Shown here: positions 8,101 through 15,711 of the stretch, one piece after another
Layout: each line of letters begins with the position of its first letter
Numbering within the stretch: position 1 is the first letter of the stretch
Assembly (NCBI GenBank): GCA_017454585.1
Contig: JAFTCU010000338.1
Location: 1-23,283 of the forward strand
Direction of reading: 5' to 3'
DNA from: Thermoguttaceae bacterium
GTDB lineage: Bacteria; Planctomycetota; Planctomycetia; Pirellulales; Thermoguttaceae
DNA length: 23,283 nucleotides
Translations under genes and position numbers: made by a program
The notes under the pieces: generated by a model
Database searches by the model: none
Seen by the model: only the letters and a program-made list of their open reading frames with translations
Told to the model about the DNA's origin: nothing

Positions 8101-9128
8101 GCTGGATCGCTTTCAACTCCGGCAATGCGCTTGGAAGCGAGAAGGCGTCGTTCAACCTCGCCATGACGAGTGACTCGGGCATTTTGATCGAACCGATCGA
8201 TTTGGACAACAAAACGATCGAAATGGGCGACCTGACCGGAACCGGCTGGGTCCGTTCGGGAAATAACGGCAAAAACGTGACGGTGGAAGTTGGAGACCTC
8301 GGCAACGACAGCACGTTCTCCGGCGCCGTCCGGAACTGGCAGAACCACGGGATCACGGTCAAGAAAGTCGGCGATGGAAACTGGACCCTCGCCAGTGAAA
8401 ACCAGGCAAACGGCGTCGTTTACGACATCGACGCGAACGTGATCGTCAGTGAAGGAACTCTGACCCTGAACCGAAAGACGAATCAGGCCTCGGCGAATAA
8501 TCTGACGGTCGAACCCGACGGGGCGCTGGTCATCGCGGCGGACGGTCAGAAAATCACCGGTTCGCTCCTGATGAAGGGCGGCTCCCTGACCGTCGCGGAT
8601 GGAAAATCACTTCCGAAAGACGTGACGGTGAGCGCTGCTGACATGAGCACCATAGCCAGCCTGAGCGGAACGGTCGATGGAAACATCACGGTCACGCAAG
8701 GCACTATCGCCATTGGGACCGACCCGACACAAACGGCCGAACTGACTGCGAACAAGCTGACGCTCAGCGAGAATTCCGGCATTAATATGAAAGCGGTCGG
8801 TGATGCAACGGATCGCCTGACGGTTGCCGAACTGCTCCTGCAGGAAGGGACCGAGATCGTCGTGGATACGGAACAGGCCGAAGGTGAAACGATCACGCTG
8901 GATCTGAAACCGGGTTCCATCAAACTCAGCGAGAGCACGATCAATCTTGCCGACCTGGCTCCGATGATCGACGCGGGTGATTATTCGGTGATTTATAATG
9001 ATAGCCTGGGAATGATCCAGCTCGTCATGGGTTCGGGCGGAGGCGTTCCGGAACCTGCCACGTGGATGCTCCTCCTGCTCGGCTTCGGAGGTCTGCTGGC
9101 TGTCAGAAGAACGGTCCGTAAAGCGTAA
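5178..9128 (+). CDS. Giant PEP-CTERM surface protein with autotransporter-associated beta-strand repeats (1)
   Basis: A 1316-residue exported protein. The N-terminal signal peptide ends near ASVSA-ATS. The ATG at 5190 (MKRFHSLL) is an equally good start and neither has a clear Shine-Dalgarno. The C-terminus is a PEP-CTERM sorting signal: VPEPATW at 1290-1296, a hydrophobic stretch, then RRTVRKA. Such signals are processed by exosortases that deliver proteins to the surface or matrix. Between them is a low-complexity beta-helix-like body rich in G, T, N and S. PATR-like motifs occur near 205 (KVGTGTWELEG), 491, 605, 705, 794 and 1063. A longer module of roughly 110-125 residues recurs at about 102-218, 377-502 and 965-1075. 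No enzyme domain is recognisable, so an adhesin or cell-wall structural role is inference. It stands alone between its own promoter and a terminator-like hairpin at 9159-9195. Confidence 0.85.
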   Translation: MCKSMKRFHSLLTYFFLLAGAALPCASVSAATSPVDGGTYTQENPYAVTANTSDDFAFTNGGWLSASTAIAINGTLSGEGNVILNPSSGRPQIQFNRSMSGFSGTVTTTNQAWFSIRESNYGSENADFVINSTGTGDQVTGILLDGLNTTAENPLKLGSLAGNGWVRPMGNQGKDFYVEIGGNNKDALFTGQIRFHNGDGVYVTKVGTGTWELEGSDKSFAKPVTVREGTLSVGSGGGTGKLDPSTVLYVEENGTLLYNRQWASADYVERAEKITLQGGTLAVQGGQKWSFPNLTVEDGGTYRTATEGVIKNLVLTTTAANEGDTRFTIDGSKAPVHLTGSLTGNLPESMTGSNQEIYFTSVRGKFLYLKCDDVSGFSGTITAGPSTDSTLGTWISLNGATTDYSTVTLNPNPGTIKEGADVGKSIDAGMLLEFDPTGKTLQVGAISGDGIFRSNGQAGKTFTIQTGAKNIDTTFSGSFSRYENSNYAIEKVGTGTWTITSDYEKYYASSPIGNSYKNNYTGNTTITEGTIQIGDGGDVGHLGAGTDPAQMTKIIIGENGTLAINRSGQFTFYNNIESAGAVKIMSTAEGDYTKLGGTVTGTLNKTGDGTLLVTDNKLTGVTKFTVTEGKLQFGNGENSNTCAYTSNARSFELKEGGTLAFNYAIQSGDLSISGNLASENGTIEVDGEPAGHVALRGAVSGSFIKTGTGALAMGSSNGANLKKITLKEGILRNYGADRLGNGATEIVLDGGIFSQQNPVTLGNKFTVVSDSRFENPVDVVLTGNIAGETGVLTKTGAGTLISSGGMTFTGGYVIEGGTIQCGNNDNGHINNLAFVTLKPGTAFGYKRAADPSVVPPTNVFTVDGAKLFNSGARAIDFKDVTMKAGGMTLENTGTSTLTANVKSTENGVLTFKGTTDGDITANLNASAATQNVGGLASANDVKSTLNFTSSDRTKFLNLNGDLSTFTGDINVTGNCWIAFNSGNALGSEKASFNLAMTSDSGILIEPIDLDNKTIEMGDLTGTGWVRSGNNGKNVTVEVGDLGNDSTFSGAVRNWQNHGITVKKVGDGNWTLASENQANGVVYDIDANVIVSEGTLTLNRKTNQASANNLTVEPDGALVIAADGQKITGSLLMKGGSLTVADGKSLPKDVTVSAADMSTIASLSGTVDGNITVTQGTIAIGTDPTQTAELTANKLTLSENSGINMKAVGDATDRLTVAELLLQEGTEIVVDTEQAEGETITLDLKPGSIKLSESTINLADLAPMIDAGDYSVIYNDSLGMIQLVMGSGGGVPEPATWMLLLLGFGGLLAVRRTVRKA

Positions 9129-9158
9129 CCGTTTTCCTGAAATTATGAATTTTTCTCG

Positions 9159-9195
9159 CCTCCCTTTAACACATTCCGTCAAAGGGAGGATTTTA
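9159..9195 (+). terminator. Probable intrinsic terminator after PEP-CTERM gene 1
   Basis: CCTCCCTTT (9159-9167) pairs perfectly with AAAGGGAGG (9181-9189) around a 13-nt loop and is followed by ATTTTATGTTTT. The stem is good but the U-tract is interrupted. It lies 31 nt after the stop codon and 25 nt before the next gene. Confidence 0.55.
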
Positions 9196-9220
9196 TGTTT
9201 TAAATCTTGTACTTCACACC

Positions 9221-12200
9221 ATGAAAAAACTTTTCCTTACCGTTTCGTTCCTGCTTGCGTTCCTCCTTTTTGAGCCGCTTCTTCCCAGTTTCTTCCCGGC
9301 CTCAGCGCAGATAATCAGGCAGATTCCCGGGCAGATTTCAACAGATTCCGAAGATGACAGTGAAAATGGACAAAAACAATCGATTTTTCCGGCGCCGCCA
9401 CGGGAACTCCGCCGAGCGATGGAAGACGCGAAGAAACTGATCGAGTTGGATCGTTACGCCGAGGCCGTTCGGAAACTGGATCAGGTTCTAGGTTCTGAAG
9501 AAGATTATTTCTTCCTGGCCGAACCCGGCGGCAAAGGGAAGGGAAACGTATTCCGTAATCTGAAACAGGAGGCCGAACAGATATTGGAAACACTCCCGCC
9601 GAAAGGATTGGAGCTTTACGAGGTCGAATTTGGAACGAGCGCCCGTCTCTTGCTTAATGATGGTTTGGAACAGGGGAAAATGGAACTGGTCGCGCAGGCT
9701 GCAAACCGTTTCTTCTTCACACGGGCGGGTTCAGAGGCGGCTTTTTTACAGGGGCTGGACCTTCTGGAACGTCAGCAACCCGCCGCGGCGCGTGAGCTTT
9801 TTCTGAAACTACGCGCCAATCCACGGCTAGGTAATCGGTTTGAGCCGATCCTGACGCTTTATCTCGCTTCGGCCGACTTCGCACTTGGGCGGAGCGATGA
9901 GGCGGTTCAATTTCTTGCAGAGGGAAAACAATCACAAGCGGCTGCTTGGAAGGCCCTGAAAATCGGTGGAAAACCCCTTTCCGAAGCGGTCCCCAACGGA
10001 GCCTCAGCCCAGGAATTTGCGTCCTGGCTCAAGAATCAGGTCCCTGTTTTGGCGCAGACACTCCCGGAGGAAGCGTCTCGTGACTGGACGCTCCTTTTGC
10101 AGAATCAGGCTCGATGCACCGACGCGGGAGATTTTTCCATGCCGATTTTAACTCCATGCTGGCGTGTTTCCATGATTGACGACCCGGAAGGAACGGTCCT
10201 TCTGGCTCTGATGGCTCATGGAAGCACCAATCTGCCTCTTCACGCTCCACTGGTGACCGGGAACACGGCCCTGATGCGTACCGCGTGGAATCTGACGGCC
10301 ATCGACCTTCAAACCGGTAAAAAACTCTGGGCGGTTCCGACACTGGACTACGAGGGAATTCGCGATCGGCTCAACCGGCTGGAACCCTCTCAGAAAGGCG
10401 CAGTTCAGGGTCTTCAGCCCGATGTGGCCTCGCACCAGTTAATGACCGGGCTTTTGAAGCATCAGATTTTCGGCGAGGAAGCGTTTGCGACGTTGGCAAG
10501 CGACGGCAAACTGGTCTTTTGTGTGGAAGACTCCATTCAGCGGTTTTTGCCATCGTCCGATTCCTTGATGAAGCAGCGGTTTAATCCACAGGTTCCCGTC
10601 CAGCCCATTCAGATCCAACCCGGAAGAGTGATCCCTCTTCAAGGACGGATAGGAGACTCTGGGGAAGAGGAACTGGACGCTGCCGATCGGAATACTGTCC
10701 CAAATCGGCTGGCGTGCTACAACATTCAGACCGGGAAACTCGTGTGGCACATCGGCGGCCAGACCCTTGCGCAGAGCGGCACGATGTTCCTTGGTGCCCC
10801 GCTATGCGCCGGCGATTTGCTCTACGTACTGGGTCAGCGCGCGGGAACGATTCGGCTATTGGTACTGGAAAGCCAAACGGGAAAACTCCTCTGGTCACAA
10901 ACGCTCTGCCTCTCGCCCTCTGAACCGGGTTCCACGCCGATTTCCTGCACGCCACGGCTCACGAATGGGGTGATTATTTGCCCGACACCGGTTGGCGCGT
11001 TGATTGGTGTAAATCCCGTTACGCACGCGCTCATCTGGGGAAACGTCTGCGGCAAAACTTTGGATTTGAATGAGCGTCGGTTTTTCGATACTCGTATGGC
11101 CTCGATAATTACGAGAGAAGATCAGGATGCCCACCTGCGAGAAGTCGCCGCGTCTGACGGAAGACTTTTTTATTTAACCGCAAGCGAACAAGGAACCCGA
11201 TTGGTTTGTCTGGATCCCTTGACCGGCAAAACCCTTTGGACTAAAGATAATCTGATGGCCTGTGAGGCGATTTTGGCCGTGAATGACAAAGAGGTAACGG
11301 TTAAAATGCCCAATCAGATTTCAAAAATGAACGTTACTGACGGGTCTGAAATAGGGCATTTCGCGCTTCCACCAACCACCGGGCTGGGATTTCGAAGCGG
11401 GAATTCGCTGTTCCTTCCTCACGGCGATACTCTGGTCAGGTACTCACTTGAGACTATGAAGGAGGAAGGGCGTACTGTATGCCACGAGCCAGGCCGACTC
11501 GGAAATCTGATTCCCGCCGGGGAATTTCTTCTTTCCCAGAATGCCGAAGCGTTGGAAGCCTTCATCCAGGATGACGCGGCAGATGATTGGCTCAAACGGA
11601 CGCGCGAGGCCGATGCCACGTCACCGGAAGCAATTCAGGTCGAGGCTGTTCGTCTGTGGAACGCCGGGAGGCTGCCCGAGGCGATCAAACTTCTGAAAAC
11701 AGGCGGCGATTACACGCACGAACTGATGAAACGGGCGATTTTGGCCTTTACCGAGTCATCCGATTCTGTAAAAACACTGATTTCCGGGACGGATTCAGGC
11801 TTTGACCTGAACGGATTTTACTCCCAAATGGAAACGTCTGATGAAAGGATCCATTTTTGTACTCAGATCGCGAGGTCTTTCCTCGCTGTAAAACGTTGGG
11901 ATGACGCACTGGTTTGGATGCGGAAAACGGTCGAGCTGATGAAGTCACCCGATGCGGCTCAAGTCTTGATCCCCGTAACAGATCTGTCCGTTTCCAATGT
12001 GCCGAAACCCGAACCTGAACGAAAACTGAAACAATCCCTGGATGTGTGGCTGGCTTCGACGCTTGACTCGTTTGCGCGGGAACTTCCTCCAGACGCTCCA
12101 ATGCGCACCGAGCTGAAAACGTGGGCCGAGACGGAATACGAGCCGCTTCGCAAAGAGTTTGAAGAATTGAAAGCGGAAAAACCTTCTCAGGAAACCCGGA

Positions 12201-14761
12201 GAAAAGCCGAAAATTTAGTGAGATCCTTCGCACGTTTCCGGCTGCGTTTCCGCTCCTGGGATGGGCTTGAGAAAACAGATAAAGAGTTTTTGGACCTTTT
12301 GAAACTTTCCCGGAATTTTGCCCTCCTGGAATCCTACATCATCCAGAATGCCCCGTCAGACACTGAAGCTGGCGTGGAACTGTTTCGTGTGTACCGTGAA
12401 CTTGGGGATGATTCACGTGCGGCGCTGGCTCTTCGCTGGCTGGAACGCAAGTTCCCTGGCGAGACGGTTTTGGATGGGAAAACGGCTCACGAGTATCGTC
12501 TTGCCCTTCCTGAAAACGATCCCGTACGACGTATCCTTGAACCTGAATTTACGTTGTTCCCGGCTGGAAAAATCACGGTTGAGAGTACGGATACCCGTGG
12601 GAATGGAGTCAACAGAAGTGAAGGTGAACTGACGCGCTGTGGTGAGTCTTCAGGAGTTTGCCTTCTGGAGGGACTGACATTTCGGGTCTTCCAGTTTATT
12701 GACGGCGAAAGCCACTCTGTTTTCTGCGAGGATTCGCTTGGACGTAATTTATTTAGCGCCAATACGATTCCGGGGTTCACTTCAACCCAAAAGACAACTC
12801 CGTTGATAAATAATCGGTTTTCATCCGTCCGGTTTATTTCCCGTAGTACCGATAATCAATTCGGATTGGGGACCTCATTTCCGTTTGACTGGCCAATGCA
12901 GACGCTTTCTTCCCTTTACTCACCGCCTTTCCGTTCGGCTTCAGAGATTGAGGCGGAATCCATTCCTGAGGGTTTTCAGCAGGTGGGACCTTCGGTCACA
13001 TTTCAGGTGAAACCTGAACCGGTTGATTTGGGACTGGAGTCTTACTTGAAGCCAATCCAGAAACAATTGGAGGAGGAAAATATTCCTGCGCTGAATTCCA
13101 ACCCTTTAACTTCGTTCTCGTCGTGTAAATGGGACACCCGAGGGGGAAATGTCGTTTCTTACGGGAAAAAACCCGACCTCCAAAGGTTTGGTCTCTTCGA
13201 GGAGGAACTGCTCTGGAAAGAAGAACAGAACGTGAAATATGTGTCGGATCCCGGCATGGTGAAACTGGTCGAAACCGAGGGATCGTTTATTGATGTTTTC
13301 AAGTCTTTTGGTCAGCTGCGTGAGGAGTGGCAGATAAACTCGGAAAACGATGAGGACTCTCAAACAGCAGATGATTCCGAATCAAAGCCTGAGAATACCG
13401 AGGACCCGAAACCCCAAACCGATCTTTCATCTTTCGTTCCGTTCCGTATTTTGCGGGATGTAACGCTTGAGGAACTTCAAAAGGAAGTTTCCTCGGAAGT
13501 GGATCGGTTAAATCTCAAACCGGAACACTTTTTGAGGGAGATCCAGACCATTGACCCGCAAACGGGACTTCCCACCGGGAAAGTCCAGCTTCCGGTAAAC
13601 TATCGCAGCATTGCTGGCGATCTGGTCTGGGGAATTTTTGGCGAGTCACAGAGTCCATACCTCTGGAATCAAAAAACAAGAAAATTCGTCTGGGTCGCAC
13701 TCATGGATCTCCGTTTGGTCAAAGAATCGATTCCTTACTATTTTAATTCGTTGAGAATTACTTCTGGCAATTCCGATCTGACTTCCTTGAGTTACGCTTT
13801 AAACTGGAAACACCAGTTGGAAGTCTTCAATTTGAAGACTGGCACACACGCCGTCCTGGAGTTCCCGCCCGCCGCGAATCTTCCGAAAGGCCGGAACGGA
13901 AAACCGTTCGTCTGGGACCCGAAGAACGTCGTTTCGTGTGACCTCCTTCCAGACGAAGACGGCTGCTTCACTGCGGTACTTTCCTACGAGGAATACTATG
14001 AGGAACCCAAAGAAGAACAAAGTGATGGCTTGGGTGATGGATCGGACGAAAAATCGGGCGAAAGTGCAGAGGAGGAGTCTGGAGAAAATCCTGACGAACT
14101 GCTCGAAGAAACGACGAATTACAGCGGCGAAGGGATCATGCTGAACCACGCACTCATCTGCCGATTCGACGCAAATGGAAAGCCGCTTTGGGAAAAATCG
14201 GTTTTCGTGCCGCGTTCGTGGATGGTTGAGGACCTTCCTGTGCATATTCCGGTTTTGTGTCTGATACATCAGGAAACCAGCTACGTGGAAAGTGCCTCAC
14301 GTGATACGACCGACGCGCAAGTGATTCAATTCTACGACCGTCGGAATGGCAAGCTGATTTTTGATGGGAAATTTCCAGTGGATCAACGCCTTTCCATGGT
14401 CGGAGACCCGGTCAAAGGAACCGCCAGGATGAGTTTTCAAAAATACACGTTTGATTTCCATTTCAGCCCCGAACCTTATAGTGCGGAGGAAACGATCCAG
14501 AAGGACGAATCCACATTCTGGAAGGATCAGCTGCGTCAGAAAGAACATGCTCTCAGGGACAAGCAGCAACAGGCGGAAAATACTAAAAAACGGATCGAGC
14601 AAGATAAAAAGGAACTTGAGAAACGCTCCAATTTGCCCGATGAAAGCAATGAAGTATTTAAGAAACGGCTGCAGAGTCTTGAGAATCAGGCCGAGGAACA
14701 TGACCGCACGATTCAAAAGTTGGAAAAGGAAATCGAAGTCCTGAAGAAGAAAGTCGAATAA
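9221..14761 (+). CDS. Very large exported PQQ-propeller-repeat protein with helical repeats and a C-terminal coiled coil
   Basis: A 1846-residue protein beginning with a signal peptide (FLLAFLLFEPLLPSFF, cleavage near ASA-Q at residue 30). Residues about 60-240 look like TPR-type helical repeats (AMEDAKKLIELDRYAEAVRK). From about 350 to 750 there are PQQ-type propeller strands: AIDLQTGKKLW near 358, ACYNIQTGKLVW near 498, VLESQTGKLLW near 550, and VCLDPLTGKTLW near 662. A second helical region (about 800-1150) follows. Then comes a long unassigned beta-rich part with an acidic low-complexity stretch (about 1590-1632), and a charged coiled coil at the end (EEHDRTIQKLEKEIEVLKKK). Such proteins are common and unnamed in Planctomycetota. 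A periplasmic scaffold or BamB-like role is possible; PQQ binding need not follow. The start has no Shine-Dalgarno. It may be read from its own weak promoter or by read-through past the hairpin at 9159. Confidence 0.8.
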   Translation: MKKLFLTVSFLLAFLLFEPLLPSFFPASAQIIRQIPGQISTDSEDDSENGQKQSIFPAPPRELRRAMEDAKKLIELDRYAEAVRKLDQVLGSEEDYFFLAEPGGKGKGNVFRNLKQEAEQILETLPPKGLELYEVEFGTSARLLLNDGLEQGKMELVAQAANRFFFTRAGSEAAFLQGLDLLERQQPAAARELFLKLRANPRLGNRFEPILTLYLASADFALGRSDEAVQFLAEGKQSQAAAWKALKIGGKPLSEAVPNGASAQEFASWLKNQVPVLAQTLPEEASRDWTLLLQNQARCTDAGDFSMPILTPCWRVSMIDDPEGTVLLALMAHGSTNLPLHAPLVTGNTALMRTAWNLTAIDLQTGKKLWAVPTLDYEGIRDRLNRLEPSQKGAVQGLQPDVASHQLMTGLLKHQIFGEEAFATLASDGKLVFCVEDSIQRFLPSSDSLMKQRFNPQVPVQPIQIQPGRVIPLQGRIGDSGEEELDAADRNTVPNRLACYNIQTGKLVWHIGGQTLAQSGTMFLGAPLCAGDLLYVLGQRAGTIRLLVLESQTGKLLWSQTLCLSPSEPGSTPISCTPRLTNGVIICPTPVGALIGVNPVTHALIWGNVCGKTLDLNERRFFDTRMASIITREDQDAHLREVAASDGRLFYLTASEQGTRLVCLDPLTGKTLWTKDNLMACEAILAVNDKEVTVKMPNQISKMNVTDGSEIGHFALPPTTGLGFRSGNSLFLPHGDTLVRYSLETMKEEGRTVCHEPGRLGNLIPAGEFLLSQNAEALEAFIQDDAADDWLKRTREADATSPEAIQVEAVRLWNAGRLPEAIKLLKTGGDYTHELMKRAILAFTESSDSVKTLISGTDSGFDLNGFYSQMETSDERIHFCTQIARSFLAVKRWDDALVWMRKTVELMKSPDAAQVLIPVTDLSVSNVPKPEPERKLKQSLDVWLASTLDSFARELPPDAPMRTELKTWAETEYEPLRKEFEELKAEKPSQETRRKAENLVRSFARFRLRFRSWDGLEKTDKEFLDLLKLSRNFALLESYIIQNAPSDTEAGVELFRVYRELGDDSRAALALRWLERKFPGETVLDGKTAHEYRLALPENDPVRRILEPEFTLFPAGKITVESTDTRGNGVNRSEGELTRCGESSGVCLLEGLTFRVFQFIDGESHSVFCEDSLGRNLFSANTIPGFTSTQKTTPLINNRFSSVRFISRSTDNQFGLGTSFPFDWPMQTLSSLYSPPFRSASEIEAESIPEGFQQVGPSVTFQVKPEPVDLGLESYLKPIQKQLEEENIPALNSNPLTSFSSCKWDTRGGNVVSYGKKPDLQRFGLFEEELLWKEEQNVKYVSDPGMVKLVETEGSFIDVFKSFGQLREEWQINSENDEDSQTADDSESKPENTEDPKPQTDLSSFVPFRILRDVTLEELQKEVSSEVDRLNLKPEHFLREIQTIDPQTGLPTGKVQLPVNYRSIAGDLVWGIFGESQSPYLWNQKTRKFVWVALMDLRLVKESIPYYFNSLRITSGNSDLTSLSYALNWKHQLEVFNLKTGTHAVLEFPPAANLPKGRNGKPFVWDPKNVVSCDLLPDEDGCFTAVLSYEEYYEEPKEEQSDGLGDGSDEKSGESAEEESGENPDELLEETTNYSGEGIMLNHALICRFDANGKPLWEKSVFVPRSWMVEDLPVHIPVLCLIHQETSYVESASRDTTDAQVIQFYDRRNGKLIFDGKFPVDQRLSMVGDPVKGTARMSFQKYTFDFHFSPEPYSAEETIQKDESTFWKDQLRQKEHALRDKQQQAENTKKRIEQDKKELEKRSNLPDESNEVFKKRLQSLENQAEEHDRTIQKLEKEIEVLKKKVE

Positions 14762-14806
14762 AAACTTTTTTTGATCGTCCCAGGGTGTTGATTTCCCGAA
14801 ACCCCC

Positions 14807-14835
14807 TTGCTTTTTTCGGACGGACCTGATATAAT
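14807..14835 (+). promoter_or_regulatory. Sigma70-type promoter for the FliM-like and VWA genes
   Basis: TTGCTT (14807-14812), a 17-bp spacer, and TATAAT (14830-14835). The start would be near 14842, 54 nt before the ATG at 14896. The -35 box is again preceded by C (CTTGC). Confidence 0.6.
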
Positions 14836-14895
14836 ACTTTTTTGCGCCAGGTTTCCTCCCGGAAACAGAAAAAACTTTTACCCCCCTTTTCCCCC

Positions 14896-15675
14896 ATGAA
14901 TACAGCCCACTGGAAAACGCGATTCCGTGCATTTGCCGCTCACCTTCAGGCTCCCTTGACGACGCTTTTGCGTGCCCCGGCGGCAGTTCGATACATCGCT
15001 TACGACGAGGCGGAACCTGAAAATGTTGACGGTTTCACGTTTTTCTTTCGCCTTGTGGGTGAAAAAATCGCGCCAGGCCTTTTGCTTGGTTTTGAGTTTG
15101 AACCGGCCCTTCTGCTCGGCATTTTGGACCGTCTGCAAGGGGGCGACGGCGTGGATTTGGAAGAAGATCCGTACTCCACCCGTGCGCTGACTGGTCTGGA
15201 AAAATGGCTTGCGTCCAAGTTCCTCCTCCTTTTGCACGGCGCGATCCGTGAAACGTGGGGCCTCGCCGAGCCTTTTGATTTTGAGCTGACGGAACCACTG
15301 GATTGGGGCGAGGAAGTTTTCTTTGCCGCACCGGTTTTTCAGCTTGGTGTGGGGACGCTTGATGGTAATTTCAGGATTTTGATCCCGCGGCTTCGGCCTG
15401 AACCACTGAAAAACTCGCAAATTTCCCAGACCGTTCGTCCTGATGAAGAGGAAGAAGACGCTTCGGAAGCGTTGGCTTCCACACCGGTGAAGATTTCTGT
15501 TCAGCTCTCCGGTTCCAGAATTCTCCCTCAAGAGTTGATGCGCTGGAAAGTGGGGGATGTGGTTTCGCTTGGGCGACCGGAAGATTTTCCTTTCAAGGTT
15601 TTGGTGGAGGGAATGGAAAAATTCTCTGCCGCGCCCGGAAAATTCAAGTCACGAAAAGCCTTCCGGATTTTGTGA
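14896..15675 (+). CDS. FliM/FliN-like (SpoA domain) protein
   Basis: A 259-residue cytoplasmic protein. The ATG at 14896 is preferred over an upstream in-frame TTG at 14842, which sits at the predicted transcription start and encodes a basic, non-conserved extension. Residues about 10-185 resemble the FliM middle domain: LTTLLRAPAAVRY, then GLLLGFEFEPALLLGILDRL followed by GGDG, and LTGLEKWLASKFL. Residues 196-259 resemble a FliN-type SpoA domain (VKISVQLSGSRILPQEL, then KVGDVVSLGRP and FRIL). FliM is normally about 330 residues and begins with a CheY-binding motif; that motif is missing. SpoA proteins build the flagellar C-ring or the type III secretion sorting platform. No other flagellar or secretion gene is nearby. 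The VWA gene follows after 36 nt and probably shares the transcript. The family call is fairly sure; which machine it serves is not. Confidence 0.7.
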   Translation: MNTAHWKTRFRAFAAHLQAPLTTLLRAPAAVRYIAYDEAEPENVDGFTFFFRLVGEKIAPGLLLGFEFEPALLLGILDRLQGGDGVDLEEDPYSTRALTGLEKWLASKFLLLLHGAIRETWGLAEPFDFELTEPLDWGEEVFFAAPVFQLGVGTLDGNFRILIPRLRPEPLKNSQISQTVRPDEEEEDASEALASTPVKISVQLSGSRILPQELMRWKVGDVVSLGRPEDFPFKVLVEGMEKFSAAPGKFKSRKAFRIL

Positions 15676-15711
15676 CAACGCACCAATTTCCTCAAAAGTT
15701 TTTTCTTTCCC

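Noticed and set aside
5571..8362. Minus-strand open frames of 205-286 codons within PEP-CTERM gene 1
   Set aside because: Repetitive, biased coding sequence keeps the antisense frames open. The sense strand has a signal peptide, repeats and a sorting signal.
14745..14775. Possible terminator at the end of the PQQ-protein gene (AAAGT/ACTTT followed by T residues)
   Set aside because: A 5-bp A/T-rich stem is too weak to support, although the T-run is real.
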